A stretch of 64,000 bases of DNA, taken from positions 477,759 to 541,758 of the forward strand of contig FJOG01000018.1 in the NCBI GenBank assembly GCA_900073065.1, read 5' to 3'. Below the pieces are notes generated by a model. The model saw nothing but the letters and a program-made list of their open reading frames with translations. It made no database searches and had not been told where the DNA came from. The translations under genes and the position numbers were made by a program. The DNA comes from Phialocephala subalpina. Taxonomy: Eukaryota; Ascomycota; Leotiomycetes; Helotiales; Mollisiaceae. Positions 35,799-47,880 of the stretch are shown here, piece by piece (position 1 is the first letter of the stretch; each line of letters begins with the position of its first letter).

Positions 35799-37138
35799 TT
35801 AAACCAAAGACTCAAGGCCCGGTTCACGTCTAATTTGTGCTTCGTCCTTGACATGGTCATATGTGCCATTCGTTGCAACCATTCCATTCTCCGTATTGAT
35901 TTCCGAGGGCTCAACATTCCTGAAGAAAGAAAATGCCGCAAGTGTCTCTCGAATAATATCCATGGGGTTGATAACTTCCAGGAATGCGCTTAGAGGGGAT
36001 ATGCTGACCATCCTTGATTGCTCTCCGATAAGATGTAAACTCGAAAGCCTTAGGATACATGAAAGCATACAAGAAGCACTTGTAAGCGGTAATGAACTGG
36101 TTCAACTCAATCGACATGCCATAGCAGGAGACGTATTGGGTTGGCCGATAAGCTTGCGTCGCAGCGAGTGCGGAGAAGACAACATTCTGGATGAACTCCA
36201 GGAAGACGACTGACTTGAATGTCCAGAGCTTGAGACGAGGATGGCGACCTTGCAGACGAGAGTTGTGCACACTGACTAATCCTATGACGGCAACGACTGC
36301 GAAGTTTGTGCTGAATGCCTGGACGACTTGGATGATCAAGAGGCCATACTGGAGTGTTTGAGAGCGGGCAAGTAGAGGTGTAAAGTACCTCAGACGTGAT
36401 AAGAGTGGCAGTTCGGCTTGGTATGATCTGGAAGACAAAAAGACAAGTCCTCTAAACAACAGTTAGTGATTGAGCTGCTCGTGAACAATGGCAATGACTG
36501 ACATGAAAGACCTTAGCACCGCTGTTGGAAACGGCTTTCTTTGAGGGGGTAAGTTCCTTTCTGAGTAGCCATGTGGTCGAATACCTGACCTCTGGTTGAT
36601 GGATCCGGGGCAAGGAAGGTTACGAAGAAACGAAACATAGCTGAAATGGCAAAACCTTCGAATCGGGTACAGAGGGCGGGCGACATAGGGCTACGTACGG
36701 TACAGATAAATCGATATGAAAGCTCCGGTTGCGTAGACCGGCAGAAAGGCGATCACACGGACGAGTCTGTCTTTTGTCAGTGTTGCGTCACGACGCCAGT
36801 TGTGCCATAATAGCTGTCAAATTATGCTACCTGTGCTCAGCGGGGACGGCCCAATGAGTAAAATGGCTGGCAATCAGGAACAACGCAACAAGAATCACAA
36901 AAATGCAGAAAGACCCGCTCAGGATCTTCATGAGAGTATGAAACATAATTTGAGTATGTGGGAGATTGATGGCATAATCTGTAATCTGTCAGTTATTTGC
37001 AAAATGATGCTCAAGGGATTACTTACTGACAATGCTAGTAGAATTTGGAGCGGTGGAAGTGAGGGCGGCTTCCTCCTCCGCTTTCGCTATCTCTAGCTGG
37101 ATGGGTTTGTTAAAACCAGGATACAATGATACCGACAT
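35799..37138 (-). pseudogene. OSTA/TMEM184-family transmembrane gene, apparently disrupted
   Basis: The 5' exons are 37027-37138, 36831-36978 and 36766 downward, with 48- and 64-bp introns. They encode a start MSVSLYPGFN, a membrane helix, then SHFTHWAVPAEHR and VRVIAFLPVYATGAFIS, as in the family. A later part has RFEGFAISAMFRFFVTFLAPDP, then RSQTLQYGLLIIQVVQAF, FKSVVFLEFIQ and FMYPKAFEF. Frames do not join: there is an in-frame TAG near 36690, a shift at about 36690 and another between 36530 and 36560. A one-base shift in the coding tail at about 36010 separates YRRAIKDG from the family-like end SPLSAFLEVINPMDIIRE. Hidden short introns could explain some of these, but not the last. If real, the product would be a seven-helix-like transporter of the OSTA/TMEM184 group. 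Confidence 0.5.
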
Positions 37139-38165
37139 AGCGATACTTGAGACTTGTTCACAATTCACGATGCAGCCGGGTGCGTCTGGCAAAGCTTGAG
37201 TGAGCAGGTGACAGTATTACTGGGTCGGTTGATGGATATTGAATCTTTTGGTGAATTTTGCTGCGACATTAAGTAGTTACTATGCTAGAGCGATCTACAT
37301 GAATTAGTCATCCCGAAAGTATTAGATTCAAGTTTTGGTCAATGAAGGTTTGGTCTTGTTGTGTTTTCTCATTCAGTTTCCTAGCACCGTTGTCTGTTTT
37401 GAACAGGGTAGCAGCTTGCGAGTCTTGCGAAGTCCGCCGGCTTTCTGCCACAAACACATTACAACGAATCCTGCTATTTTTTTTTTTAGGAATTAGAATA
37501 TCTGTTCGTCGGAGGCACAAGCAAGACACAATGCAAAGGCTGGTGGCAGGATAGGGACCAAGTTTTGGACTTGCGAGAAGTGGTTAACTAGAATAACAGG
37601 ATCGACTGATTGACAGGGTCCCTATAATATTCACTTGCTTGCCATGAAAGATTAAGCTCGTTCCGGTTTTTGATTGACGGAAGAACTCCATTGGGTGTTG
37701 TCAGAACGTGAGGGCATTCCGACTTCCAAGGTTGTTTTGGTTGAACGTCTTAGGCGAAATCAGGGGCTTCCCAAAACGGATAGGGGCTGGATATTAGTAC
37801 GAAGCGGCACAGTGTGCTGTTCCAGCCCAGGGTCAATGTCCAGGTACTTCAGATGATGATTTGATAGACCACAACATGATGTAAGATGACCGCATCACAG
37901 ATCGTATGGATCGAATTGTAAATTTTATGCTCAGCCGCACCTAAAATATATATATGGCGATGGGTGGAAGCACTTATCGCACGCTCGAGCACATGTAAGC
38001 AATCTGTCACATCAAACAAAGTGGGTTACTGATGATCTTTTCATCCTTCAGATATTACTAATGTAATGTATTCATGAATAACAAAGTCTCCATCTACAGA
38101 ATCTTCACCCGAACCTCCGAGTGCTTCTACCATCACTAGCTGCGCCCACCCAACCCCTTCCCAAC
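37139..38165. other. Intergenic region
   Basis: About 1 kb between the OSTA-like gene and the small secreted peptide gene. No gene recognised; a poly-T run is at about 37478. Confidence 0.5.
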
Positions 38166-38375
38166 TCATCCTCCCCCATTGCCGAGCAATAACCTAGCAG
38201 CAACCACAGCAAGTGTCACCAGGTAGATACAGAATGTAACGCATCTCTGGTGACGCTCCTTGAGCAGAGCGATGACTTCCGCTTCAGGCCTTGGCTCGGG
38301 GGCTGGGACAGGTGTCGCGACAGAGGAAGTGGCGATGGTGAGGATGAGGATGCTGCTGAGAAAGGTGATCTTCAT
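38166..38375 (-). CDS. Small predicted secreted or membrane peptide
   Basis: 69 residues from the ATG at 38373-38375. The N-terminus is a good signal peptide (MKITFLSSILILTIATSSVA) with an A-T-P exit. A Pro/Glu-rich stretch PVPAPEPRPEAE follows, then a hydrophobic segment (CIYLVTLAVVAARLLLG) that could anchor it. Only two cysteines. No relative recognised. A short gene could be extended by introns; the small size and signal-peptide shape favour a real gene. Confidence 0.45.
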   Translation of the reverse strand: MKITFLSSILILTIATSSVATPVPAPEPRPEAEVIALLKERHQRCVTFCIYLVTLAVVAARLLLGNGGG

Positions 38376-39450
38376 TCTTGTGGTTTGTGCTTTGCGTGAG
38401 TTAGTGAGGGGATTGTTTGTGGAGGGTTTGGGGAACGGGAGGGTTTTGTTTGGTGCAGGGGGAAGTAGGAAGGTTGAAGCACTTACCGAAAGTTGGTTGA
38501 GGATGCTGGATGACTAGTGAGAATATGCAGACTTGTCCTGGTTTGCTTCTTGGTGGATGTTTGCTGTGGAACGACGGAATATATGAGAGTGATCGTGAGT
38601 CTTTTATAACCATCTTCAGACTCTTCAAGAAGTCTTGATTTTAAGGACCATTTTCACCCCTCAACTCGAACACAGGGAGAATAGGCTGTTCGGAAAGGCG
38701 TCAATGTCATCACAGAACTTCGAGAAACTTTTACTCGAAGATGTCAATCACTCATTGCCTTCCTGAGCTTTCAAGAAGTTGCCCATCTTCAACTGGACAT
38801 TCGGGAGAATACGAACTCTAAACTTGCCCTCCTCCCTCTTCATCAGTCAAGCTTCCCAGCCATTCGGATTTGGAATCTAGTTGAGCCTGATGTACATTTT
38901 GAATCCTTCGTTTTCACCAGTAGCTGCAGTCAGGGCCATAGTGGGAGCGGGACGTCGCGGGGAAGACGGTTGTGGCAGGATTGTCGACCTCGGTTCAGCG
39001 CGTTAGGAGCGCTCAACTAAGCCTGAATTATATGTCTCAAAATTTATTCTGCTGTCCTTGAGATGATCACAACCACGTCCGATTCATACAGAGCGAACAT
39101 ATGGGACAGTCAGCGAGGATGGAGTACATTGGCTGACGCTTCAAGTGGCTGTCGTGAGATCAGAACTTCATTCAACCTGAACTCTCTAAGCGAAAAGCCC
39201 CTATTTCAGCCCCAGGCAGAGAAACTAGTGAGCCCCCAACCTTCTCGACGACCTCACTTTCAACGACACATCTCAAACAGATTCAGAAGTAATCTCTCGA
39301 TTTTCATTCGTCTATACACAGAAAAACCCGCACGGCAGGAATAAAATATACAAGAATAGAACTGTCAGAACTTTTGTTCCATGTCCTCACTCCATTCCCT
39401 CAAATCTCCATCCCCAAGAAGTATTTTGATCATGAATCATGATGGATCAT
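38376..39450. other. Intergenic region
   Basis: No gene recognised. It holds the 5' region of the small peptide gene and the 3' region of the AA9 gene. Confidence 0.5.
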
Positions 39451-40850
39451 TTATACGCATTGATGGTAGTATGGGTTCTGCACAGTGCAGGTGGAGCCCG
39501 AAGCGCAAGTCGTTGAGCCGGTGTAGCCAGTTCCGCCACTGAAGAGGTAGAATGTTAGTTATGTTTTGTGAGAGAGGGAGGGAAGGGGAAAAGGGAGGAA
39601 ACTGGGGGACAGGGGGAGGTATACCATTGGCCATATTTAGCCACAGCGCTCACACCAGAGCTTGCAGATGGGCTAGCAACAGTCTTCAACGTAGTCTTGG
39701 TGGCGTTGAACGAGCAAGCATTCTTCGTCGAGCTAGCGACGGGAGCAGCGCTTGTGACTACTGGAGCGCTGGAAGCAGCTGGGGCACTGGTCTCAACTGG
39801 AGCTGCAGATGTAACGGCAGCCTCGCTGGTCGCGGTGGTGGCTGGGAGCGTAGTGGCGATTGTGACAGAGTCGGCGGAGGTGGTGAAAAGGACTTCGGAT
39901 GAAGTGGCAACGGCCGCCTGAGTTGAAGAAACGACGGCTGCGACGCTGGACGACGAAGCGATAACGGCGGTGGAAGAAGCGACAACAACAGCGGAAGATG
40001 AGGCTGGGGTTGTGGAGCCAGAGCTTGCTGCGTCCCAGACAGCTGGGCCGGGAATGGTGTATGAAGTGAATGAGCCGTAGAGGTTGAACACAACACCGGG
40101 GTCGGAGTAGGAGTACGCGCCTGGGATGGCAACGCCAGCTGGGAGAGCCTAAAGCAAGATGATTAGTTGAAGTTTGAATGACGAGCCAAACGAGATAGAC
40201 ATACCGTGCTTCCGCCTCCAGAAACAGTTACTTGCACGCACTCCATATAGAACTGAGCCCCACGTGCAGAGTTGACATTGTATGCCGCATCAGCCTCGTG
40301 AAGAGCGATGATCTCTCCACGGATGAGGTAGTCACCATCTGCGAGAGCGGATGGGATGGTGAAGACGTATTTTCCCTTGTTCGCAATGAGGGTGTCAACG
40401 GCCCAGGTTGATCCATCGTATCCGTCTTCTGCGACCTTGACCCAGACATCTCCAGCTCCGTCGGAAGATGTTGGAGCCATGTAGACCATCACTGGTCCCT
40501 TGTGAGAGGAGGCAATGATATCATCCGAGGCGGAGTTCGAGTCGTGGTGCCATTCGAGGGTGATCTATCAGATTATCAGCTGAGTTCCCTAGGCCAAAAT
40601 CATATAAATTAACCTTGTCACCAGCGGAAACGGTAAGAGTCTTGGTGTTGGGAGTGTTTGCAACATTGCAAGTCATGTCCGAAGAAGTGATATCCTTGAC
40701 CGGGTTGTTATTTGGCGGGTATCGAATGTATCCACCAGCAACATTTCCAATGCCCTGATCGACATCGTTGACCCAGATGTTGTAGATCGTTGTGTGAGCA
40801 TTGGCAACTGCCATCAAGGCAGCACCAGCGAGGAGTCCAGAGTACTTCAT
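39451..40850 (-). CDS. AA9 lytic polysaccharide monooxygenase with CBM1
   Basis: Exons 40614-40850, 40205-40564, 39625-40148 and 39451-39538, with introns of 49, 56 and 86 bp, give 402 residues. After an 18-residue signal peptide, cleavage at ANA-H leaves an N-terminal His (residue 19), needed for the copper histidine brace. The second brace His is about residue 100 in SSHKGPV. Near 183-185 QFY supplies the axial Tyr and Gln, and Cys61 and Cys188 suit the conserved disulfide. A Ser/Thr/Ala-rich linker leads to a C-terminal CBM1 ([12 protein letters not shown]... ending YYHQCV), which binds cellulose. The enzyme oxidatively cleaves cellulose or related glycans outside the cell. The first intron has a GTTAAT donor, slightly unusual, but the junction GDK-ITLEW is right. 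Confidence 0.92.
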
Positions 40851-43183
40851 TTTGAAAGCGTGGGATGAAGAATATGATTTGATTGTTGGTTGGAGTTGAA
40901 AAAAGCGGGGCAAAGACTAGAATACTTGAGCCAAAAAGAATAACAGTTCAAAAGAATGTAAAAGCGACACAGAAAAGAGCGACTGGCGCGATGGGGAGAG
41001 AAGGTTTGAGAAGGATAGGACTACCATCTATATATCTCCTCATTCCCCTCATTCATCATGTCATCTCTCTTCTCTTGGCAGGCCAAAAGAGGTCATTTTC
41101 TTCCGGACAAAATGAAACAAAACCCAAGCGAATTTAATATATTCTCTGGTGATAGTCAAGCTGTTTATGATCGCCAAGATCGGCCTTTTGTTGGAAATCT
41201 TATGTTGTTTGGTTTTTCGGTTAGGCCCCGACTTGGCACTCCGTTCCCACGACTCAAAGGAGCCGCAACAGGGGCTGACATGGGGCAAACCCGTTTCCTG
41301 ATGGGTGGAAATTCTTAATCCACCCGAGGATCCAGCACCACTGAACGTGAGTGGCTGAAAATTGAAACGTGTGCCGGGAGCGCCACAAGTGTGACGACCA
41401 AACCAGATTGCGCCAAGCCGAATAAAGTGTGTTTGATAGATTGATGACCCCACATGTTCCCCCTCGAAGATTAAGTTTGGGACCGTGCCGCTGGGTCGAC
41501 TCTGGGTTGAGGCCAATTGTAGAGATTAGAGGTAATAATCCTGGTATCCATTGCCAAGCTTGGACATTCTTCACTTAGAGTGGCCAATCGTATGTCGGCA
41601 GGTTCATCCTTTGAGAAGACAAATTGAGAGACTTCCCCCCATGTTCCCGTGTTCACTCGAGCCTCGAACAATTGATGAGGGAAAACATTGCAAGTGCGAG
41701 CACAATCAAAGTGAAGACTCCAAGGCTTCGGCTTCCCTCCTCTTTTTACTTTTGGTCAAACTTTGAAAGCAGCATAACCTCAGCAAAGTCTGCGTTCGTG
41801 GCCGTGTTCGTTTTCATCGAATCTGCGACAACAAAGCATTCGCAAGTGTTCGTGTCGACAACATCATCACAACCCCCATCGAACTTTCAATGGTGGAAAA
41901 GTTACGCCGGGCGTCTACTTGCGTGGATCTCGAGTTAAACATCTCATTTTTTGTTCATGCTTTTGAATCTGCCGAACTTTCGGCGGTAGCACAACATACG
42001 TAGCGCTTCTAATCACGAACAGGAGTCTTCCCCCGCTGCTCCAAGTTCGACAACGCATCGTCATGGCTAAAAGGTGACGACTCCTTGCGCAGGAATCTCG
42101 CCCTCTCTATCCACTCTCAGTCTAGTAGGCCATACCTCACACCCAAAGCATTTACCCACGTCGAAATCTTTGGAGCCAGAGTGGTGAAGTGTCTGGGGTA
42201 CATTAGACACTTACTGATTAGAACAACGGTTTCGTTGAGTTGTGCCCAGGTTCTTGGAGCATTCCGCCTTGAAATAGATAATCGGATTTGAGTAGTCGAC
42301 TCCAGCAATCTCGAGTGATCCTTGGGTTCCCTCTGCTTGTTGGTGAGAGTTATTGATCTGAGGTACTTGAAAACCATGTTCGGCCATCTCAAGCAGAAGC
42401 CCGTCAAGCATTACTGAACGCATCGAGTTCTCCTTTCCAAGCTCGCCTATGTCTCCCTTAACCTCGGCAAGTCCTGGTGAAGCCTAGGTGGAGATGTAGT
42501 ATCCTGCACCTTCGTGGTGATTCCTACTGCATTCTCCTTCAGACGGTAGGCGCGTATGAACCAATGTCGGGCTTGATCAAACGCGGGAGTGATCTTTGTC
42601 ATGATTTTCGAGCTTTTTACGGACGCTCTTTCCCGCATTGACGGGCCCAAAGACAGACTTCTCTCCAGGACACCTAATTTTTGTCATGCCTCCATCCACT
42701 CCAATGGGAAGCATCGATGAAAGATTTGAGAAGCAGCTTTCAGCTAAGTCGCAGTCAATCTTTATGATCCCGTGACTTGGGTACACGAGAGATTCTCGAG
42801 TTTCCTCGTTGACAATTTAGTCGAGAGACTTGGAGATAGCAAGGCAGTGACCACTGGAATGGTCAATTATCTGCTCTTTGCTGGTTGAATCTTCCAGACT
42901 TGGAGCTGTCGTAGACCTCGGAGTGAAGGTGAAGGGGGTATGTGTCGATTGAGGTGACATCGATTGTTGTTTCAAAGTCAGGAGTCTCAAAAGAGCTAGT
43001 GGTTGCACTTCTGGCTTCTCTCCCTCCGCCGTACATTTCATCATTCAGATCACAGCCTCGTCTCGTCCAACATGATAATGCATCCCGAAACATCAAACAC
43101 AGCTCAGCCCAGCACAAAATGACCAATCCTAGTCGATAGCACAACATCTGAACTTAGTACAAAAGCATCTGCCTCCTTTCGCC
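40851..43183. other. 2.3-kb intergenic region, divergent promoters
   Basis: Separates the AA9 gene (minus) from Atg17 (plus). Apart from the TATA-like site no gene is supported; the open frames here look non-coding. Confidence 0.5.
41029..41035 (-). promoter_or_regulatory. TATA-like box of the AA9 gene
   Basis: TATATAT about 180 bp before the AA9 start codon, palindromic on both strands. A C/T-rich stretch follows on the coding strand. Position suits a core promoter with an untranslated leader, but nothing was measured. Confidence 0.3.
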
Positions 43184-44800
43184 ATGTCTACATCACCTTC
43201 CAATCCTCTCAGCCGTAGCCAGGCTTCACAATCTCCGTCGAACTCGCAATCACATTCGATGACACACCAAGATGCTTCTCTGCAGACTCTCGTTTCGCAT
43301 CTACTTGCTGCGAAGCGTTCTTTGTCTTCTATCAGTACAGTATGGAGAGCAAATGAGATAGTGACCTCGGCTCGATCGGCTCTGGAAGAAAGTGTAGTCC
43401 TCAGTGCCAGGACTGGATTTCTGCGAAGCGGCATCTCGGAACAGGTGAAGATCTTGAGGAGAGTGAGAGGTGGTATTGAGAATGTGTACAAAGATGGCCA
43501 ACGGGATTTCAAGGTGCGGTTACAGTGTATCTTGTAGTTGGAAAAGCGAGACTGATCATTTCTCTTGCAGAGCGTCATTCGAACTCTGGATGCAGCGAAT
43601 TCGAGGCTGGAATCGACGATGGACATATTACGAGCTACAATGGTCGAAGCAACGTTCAGACCAGATGAAGAAGCTCCCAGAAGCTTGCTTGACTTTGTTG
43701 ACGAGCAGGGAGTGGAGACTATGCGAGATGCTCTGAAAGAGTCTATCAGAGAATCTAAAGTATTTATCCGCGTCATAATCACTCTTGTCCAAACTGACAA
43801 TCTGTAGGAAGCACAAACCGAGTTCGATTCCTCGATACTCTCCTTCGATGACGACCTCCGAGCTCTCAAAGCTGCAGTGAAAGCCTCGCCGAACCCAAGT
43901 ACCTCCCAATCCCACAATGAGTTCTCCTCCCCGACTCCCACCCTACTACATACACTTGAGTTGAACGCACAGGAGATGGCAGGTCTGCTCGACTCCCTAG
44001 TCTTGCACTTCGACCTCTGTGTCAATGCTGTCAGGCACACCGAAGGAGGCTACGCAGCTGTTCGAAAGGCGGCATCATCACAGCCGCCTGGTGCAGAAGC
44101 TGTCTCAGTGTCTGGCGTGATGAATACTGAGAATGATGCAATGGTGGAGGAGCCCATTTCTGACGAGGAGAGAGCAGAGATGCTTGACGTGTTGGAGAAG
44201 GATGCAGCCCAAGTTGACGAGGTCGTAATGGAGCTACGGGATTATTTGAACGACATGGAAATCAAGCACGAAGCAATCCTCGAGCATGTATCGGCCCTCA
44301 AAACCACGAACGATGACACCACAGCTGCATATCATATGTTGGAAGCAGTTGGGGCTCGCCTTACAAGCTATATTATCGCGAGTCAGGACTTTCGAATGCG
44401 ATGGGAGGAGATCAAACTCAACATACAAGACCAGCTCGCCCAGCTGGAAGATATGCGATTGTTCTACGAAAACTATTTCAGCTCCTACGATAGCCTCCTT
44501 CTGGAGGTACACAGACGTAAAGTGTGTGAGGACAAAGTCAAAGCGATTATGCGGAAAGCCATGGAGCAAGTCGAGAAGGTCTATGAGGCGGACATGAAGG
44601 AGAGGGATGGCTTCAGATTTGATACGGGAGAATATCTGCCTGCTGATTTGTGGCCGGATGTGAATGTTGCTGCTCCGAAGTGGAAGTTCACTATGGAAGA
44701 TGGCCAGGATGGGAAGAAAGGTACCGTGCCTGATTTGGATAGGGGAATCGTTGAGGCGGCAGCCAGACGAGAGAAGGAGAGGCGTCGTAGGGAGCGATGA
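43184..44800 (+). CDS. atg17: Autophagy scaffold protein Atg17
   Basis: Exons 43184-43513, 43571-43759 and 43808-44800 (57- and 48-bp introns, phase 0) give 503 residues. The protein is nearly all alpha-helical, with a Ser-rich N-terminus and then LQTLVSHLLAAKRSLSSIS and VWRANEIVTSARSALEES, which fits the Atg17 start. Further blocks are ARTGFLRSGISEQVKILRRV, LHTLELNAQEMAGLLDSL and VEKVYEADMKERDGF. Atg17 forms a curved coiled-coil dimer that, with Atg29 and Atg31, starts phagophore assembly at the pre-autophagosomal site and activates Atg1. The basic end EKERRRRER is intact. Confidence 0.9.
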
Positions 44801-45044
44801 ATTTATGAGTGCGTATTTGGCGTTGATATTGGTGGTTGGATATATATACCCTGTACGCCAAATTTGAATGACTTTCAATTGCCTTGAGTCCTTTTTACCT
44901 CGCGATCTCAATACTGCTTTCGTTGTCATGGCCTCCGTTCTCACGCTTTGTGTTACATCTGCGATTCTCGTATTTTACTTCAGCAAGAGGGTAGACAAGG
45001 AGCTATCTCTTATTGAAACAATGATACTGTTAACGTGGGTCATC
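44801..45044. other. Short intergenic trailer
   Basis: Convergent 3' ends of Atg17 and the DUF6594-like gene; no feature seen. Confidence 0.5.
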
Positions 45045-46482
45045 TCAACCCCTCCCACCCTGCGTATTTCCTAAGAAAGTCGCCAAAACAGCACAATACC
45101 TATATCACATCAGTCAAACCCTTTTACAGAATTAAGTGCACTCACGCGGCGGTCCCAACCAAAACCTCCTGCACCCTCGCCTCAGTAAACAAACTCATAA
45201 ACGCCGAAAAAACAAACACTGAAATCAACACCGTAGCAGAGATCCAAGCCCTCGTCTCAGGGATCCAGAGCAGGATGAAGATGGGAATGATGAGAATTGC
45301 GACGGCGAGTAGGACAGATATTAATTTGGCGAGGGAGGAGACACGGTGGGAGGAGTAGTGGTCTATTATTCCTCTTGAGTTCTTGCGAGAGTGGAAAAGT
45401 CGCTGGTGAATGGGGATGCGTTAGTGAGTTGGTGAGAGGGGGAAGGGGAGAAGATGGCAGATGGGATTGGCTGCTTGGACAGACCTTGAAGAAAGAGTTC
45501 AGGATTGAGTATTCGAATTGATCTGTTTTTGAGAGGGGGACGAAATCGGTTGCGTGGTAGATGAAGTTGTATTGTCCTGCGCCCGAGGAGACACGGTGGG
45601 AGGAGTAGTGGTCTATTATTCCTCTTGAGTTCTTGCGAGAGTGGAAAAGTCGCTGGTGAATGGGGATGCGTTAGTGAGTTGGTGAGAGGGGGAAGGGGAG
45701 AAGATGGCAGATGGGATTGGCTGCTTGGACAGACCTTGAAGAAAGAGTTCAGGATTGAGTATTCGAATTGATCTGTTTTTGAGAGGGGGACGAAATCGGT
45801 TGCGTGGTAGATGAAGTTGTATTGTCCTGCGCCCCCACGATCTCTCTGGGCCGACCTTGAAGTCTTCTTTGTCAAGCTCAGACAGCTGTTGTTCTAGGAG
45901 TTGTATCTCTCCTTGCAGTTGCACCAGAACTCGGCAGTGGGTTAGGCCAAAACGTCGGAAGATTGCAAAGTTGTCCTCGCTATGAAGAAACGCTGCGAGT
46001 TGTGGCCAACCTGGTGGATAGCCTTCGATTGAAGCTGCATCATAGTGAGGCTGTAGGATAATGTAAGGTGGATTGAGGGTGCCTACGCCGTTGGGTGATG
46101 AGATTGGAGTATAATGCTTGAGTTTGTTCTTTCTCTGATGCTTTATTCTTGTAATAAGCTCTCAAATATGCAACTGGTCTTGGAAATGTGAAAGCCTTGT
46201 GTAAGGGGAAGCATGTGAATGCACATAGTGCTGAGTGTTTTTGTTCTGAGACCAACATGAGTGTTATAGTATGGGAACTAATGTTTGGGTATAATCACCG
46301 AGCCTAGAGTCTATGACATCTCTATCTTCTATCTGAACGATAGTAGAATTGACATTTGCTGAAGACTCGATGATGGTGCTTGACCACGAACTTGACGAGG
46401 CTAGCTCAGCCTTCTCGATGTCTCGCTCAAGCAGACTGCATTTTCTACTAGAAACAGTCGAGAATGTTTCGCCTTTCGACAT
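45045..46482 (-). pseudogene. DUF6594-family gene, first copy, damaged
   Basis: The C-terminal membrane part is clear: SLAKLISVLLAVAILIIPIFI plus FVFSAFMSLF, then the last exon AYCAVLATFLGNT (45045-45099) after a 46-bp intron. The middle shows GYPPGWPQLAAFLH, SEDNFAIFRRFG and VLVQLQGEIQLLEQQLSELD, typical of DUF6594 proteins with one N-terminal helical half and two or three membrane helices. The start MSKGETFSTVSS at 46482 lies in a separate exon. After GPERSWG the reading frame shifts and the linker expected in the family is missing, so a deletion seems to have joined RSWG directly to the FIYHATDFVPLS block. That block is also duplicated (see the 250-bp repeat). The function of the family is not established. 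Confidence 0.7.
45335..45834. repeat. Perfect 250-bp tandem duplication
   Basis: Copy 1 is 45335-45584 and copy 2 is 45585-45834; comparing them base by base shows no difference. Each unit contains part of a DUF6594 exon and an 82-bp intron (GTCTGT donor to CACCAG). The exon part is therefore 168 nt, or 56 codons, and the joint between the copies stays in frame (VSS then GAGQYNF). Confidence 0.9.
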
Positions 46483-47225
46483 TACTGATGGTCTCTCCCG
46501 TATAGACTAAATCAGTCATAAAGAGTAAAATTAGATGAATAGGAAATACAAATAGCTGAGGGAAGGTGAGAAAAGAGCAAGAAAGTACATAGCCTTACAT
46601 TGAGGAATGTCTGCATGTCCTGCGGAGTTGAATGGTAGCAGACTGGCCACATGGCTCCTTACCATGTCCAAAGCCTGTTGTCAGGCTCTTCTGACTGCGT
46701 TCGGGGAGAATGTGCATGAGAAGCACCCATTTCAAGGCTGGCGGTGCTTGAACACGAGTGAGGCTGGGCATGTGCTTTTTGCCAATCATCCTTACCACTG
46801 TAGTATGCTCATTCCATTTGATCAAACGCAAAGTCTTAACACCACCGATGCCAACCACAACTGTCAGCCTTCCGTAGGTAACTTTATTTCGCATGATATC
46901 TTTGCACGTGAGCTAAGTTTCGAAATAAAAATCAAGTCCGTCTGGAATCATCATCTCAAAGGATCAAGATCCGACTTCCTCGCGCTATGTCATTTCGGAG
47001 ACGAACAAGGATTGGTGATGGGGGCCAGGTACCTGCGTGTAATCACCTGCTGAAGTTCAGTATCTGCCCATCCGCATCATCATCGTAGACAGAGCTCAAG
47101 ACAGATAGGAGGGTAAAGCTACAGAAGTAGGGCTCAAATGGCCGCTTGAAGAATCAAAAACTCAAGACTCGAAGTTTCTAAGATGGATAGACTTCGCCTA
47201 TGTATGCAATGACGATTATGATTGA

Positions 47226-47320
47226 AAGAAGGACGAAGAAATGCACGCAGGAACGAATACTATGGAAAGAAAGGAGGGGACGAAGAGATGAATGCAGGAA
47301 CGATTACTATGGAAAGAGGG
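47226..47320. repeat. Imperfect G/A-rich tandem repeat
   Basis: Two imperfect units built on GGACGAAGA...GCAGGAACGA...ACTATGGAAAG sit side by side. Part of the same sequence recurs in duplication unit 2 near 55165-55200. Confidence 0.5.
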
Positions 47321-47840
47321 GATGGAACGAATAAACAAAGTAAATCAAAACAGCACATCGACGAAAAGCTGGCGTGATGTACCTCCGTACTGATAGGTCC
47401 CTGACAACCCTGACAACTGCGCTTGAATCATGAACGTATGTGCCAGATAGCCTCTCAGAATTAATTCTTTGATGCTTCTTTGAGAAGTATATAAATTTCG
47501 AAGTACTGGTACTTCCTAGTGCACAAGTGCACTAGTTCACCACAAACCTTGAATGATTGCGACCAATGCTGAAACACTTCTTGCCTTTTTTGCTGCATGC
47601 TCAGCGAACAGATTAAGTGAGCCCTTTGGAACGCCCCCAATTTTCCCTGCATGACAAGGCCCGATTCACAGAGAGGGGCATTACCCGCTTGGGCATTCTT
47701 TCCCAGAGAGGGTTTGATGATGTTCGGTGCATGGTGCAGTGTCATCTTTCGCAGTACGGTAAAGAGGGGAGTCGTGAGGCGTGGAATTGGTGGTCTTCAA
47801 TACATGCAATGGTCGCGTTGGCGGTCGTCACCGACGAAAA

Positions 47841-47880
47841 AAAGCTCAGACCACCAAGAGAAAGCTCAGACCACCAAGAG
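47841..47880. repeat. 20-bp perfect tandem repeat, two copies
   Basis: The unit AAAGCTCAGACCACCAAGAG occurs twice, 47841-47860 and 47861-47880. Confidence 0.9.

Noticed and set aside
35941..36040. Intron with a TTTCTTTCTTCAG acceptor at the end of the OSTA-like gene
   Set aside because: The spliced frame would give a non-family tail, whereas the unspliced shifted frame gives the expected family-like C-terminus.
43129..44040. 303-residue open frame on the minus strand across Atg17
   Set aside because: It is antisense to the well-supported Atg17 exons, has odd Arg/Ser/Cys composition and no known domain; a shadow of the real gene.
44234..44944. 236-residue minus-strand open frame opposite Atg17 exon 3
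   Set aside because: Shadow frame; the plus strand carries the conserved coiled-coil protein.
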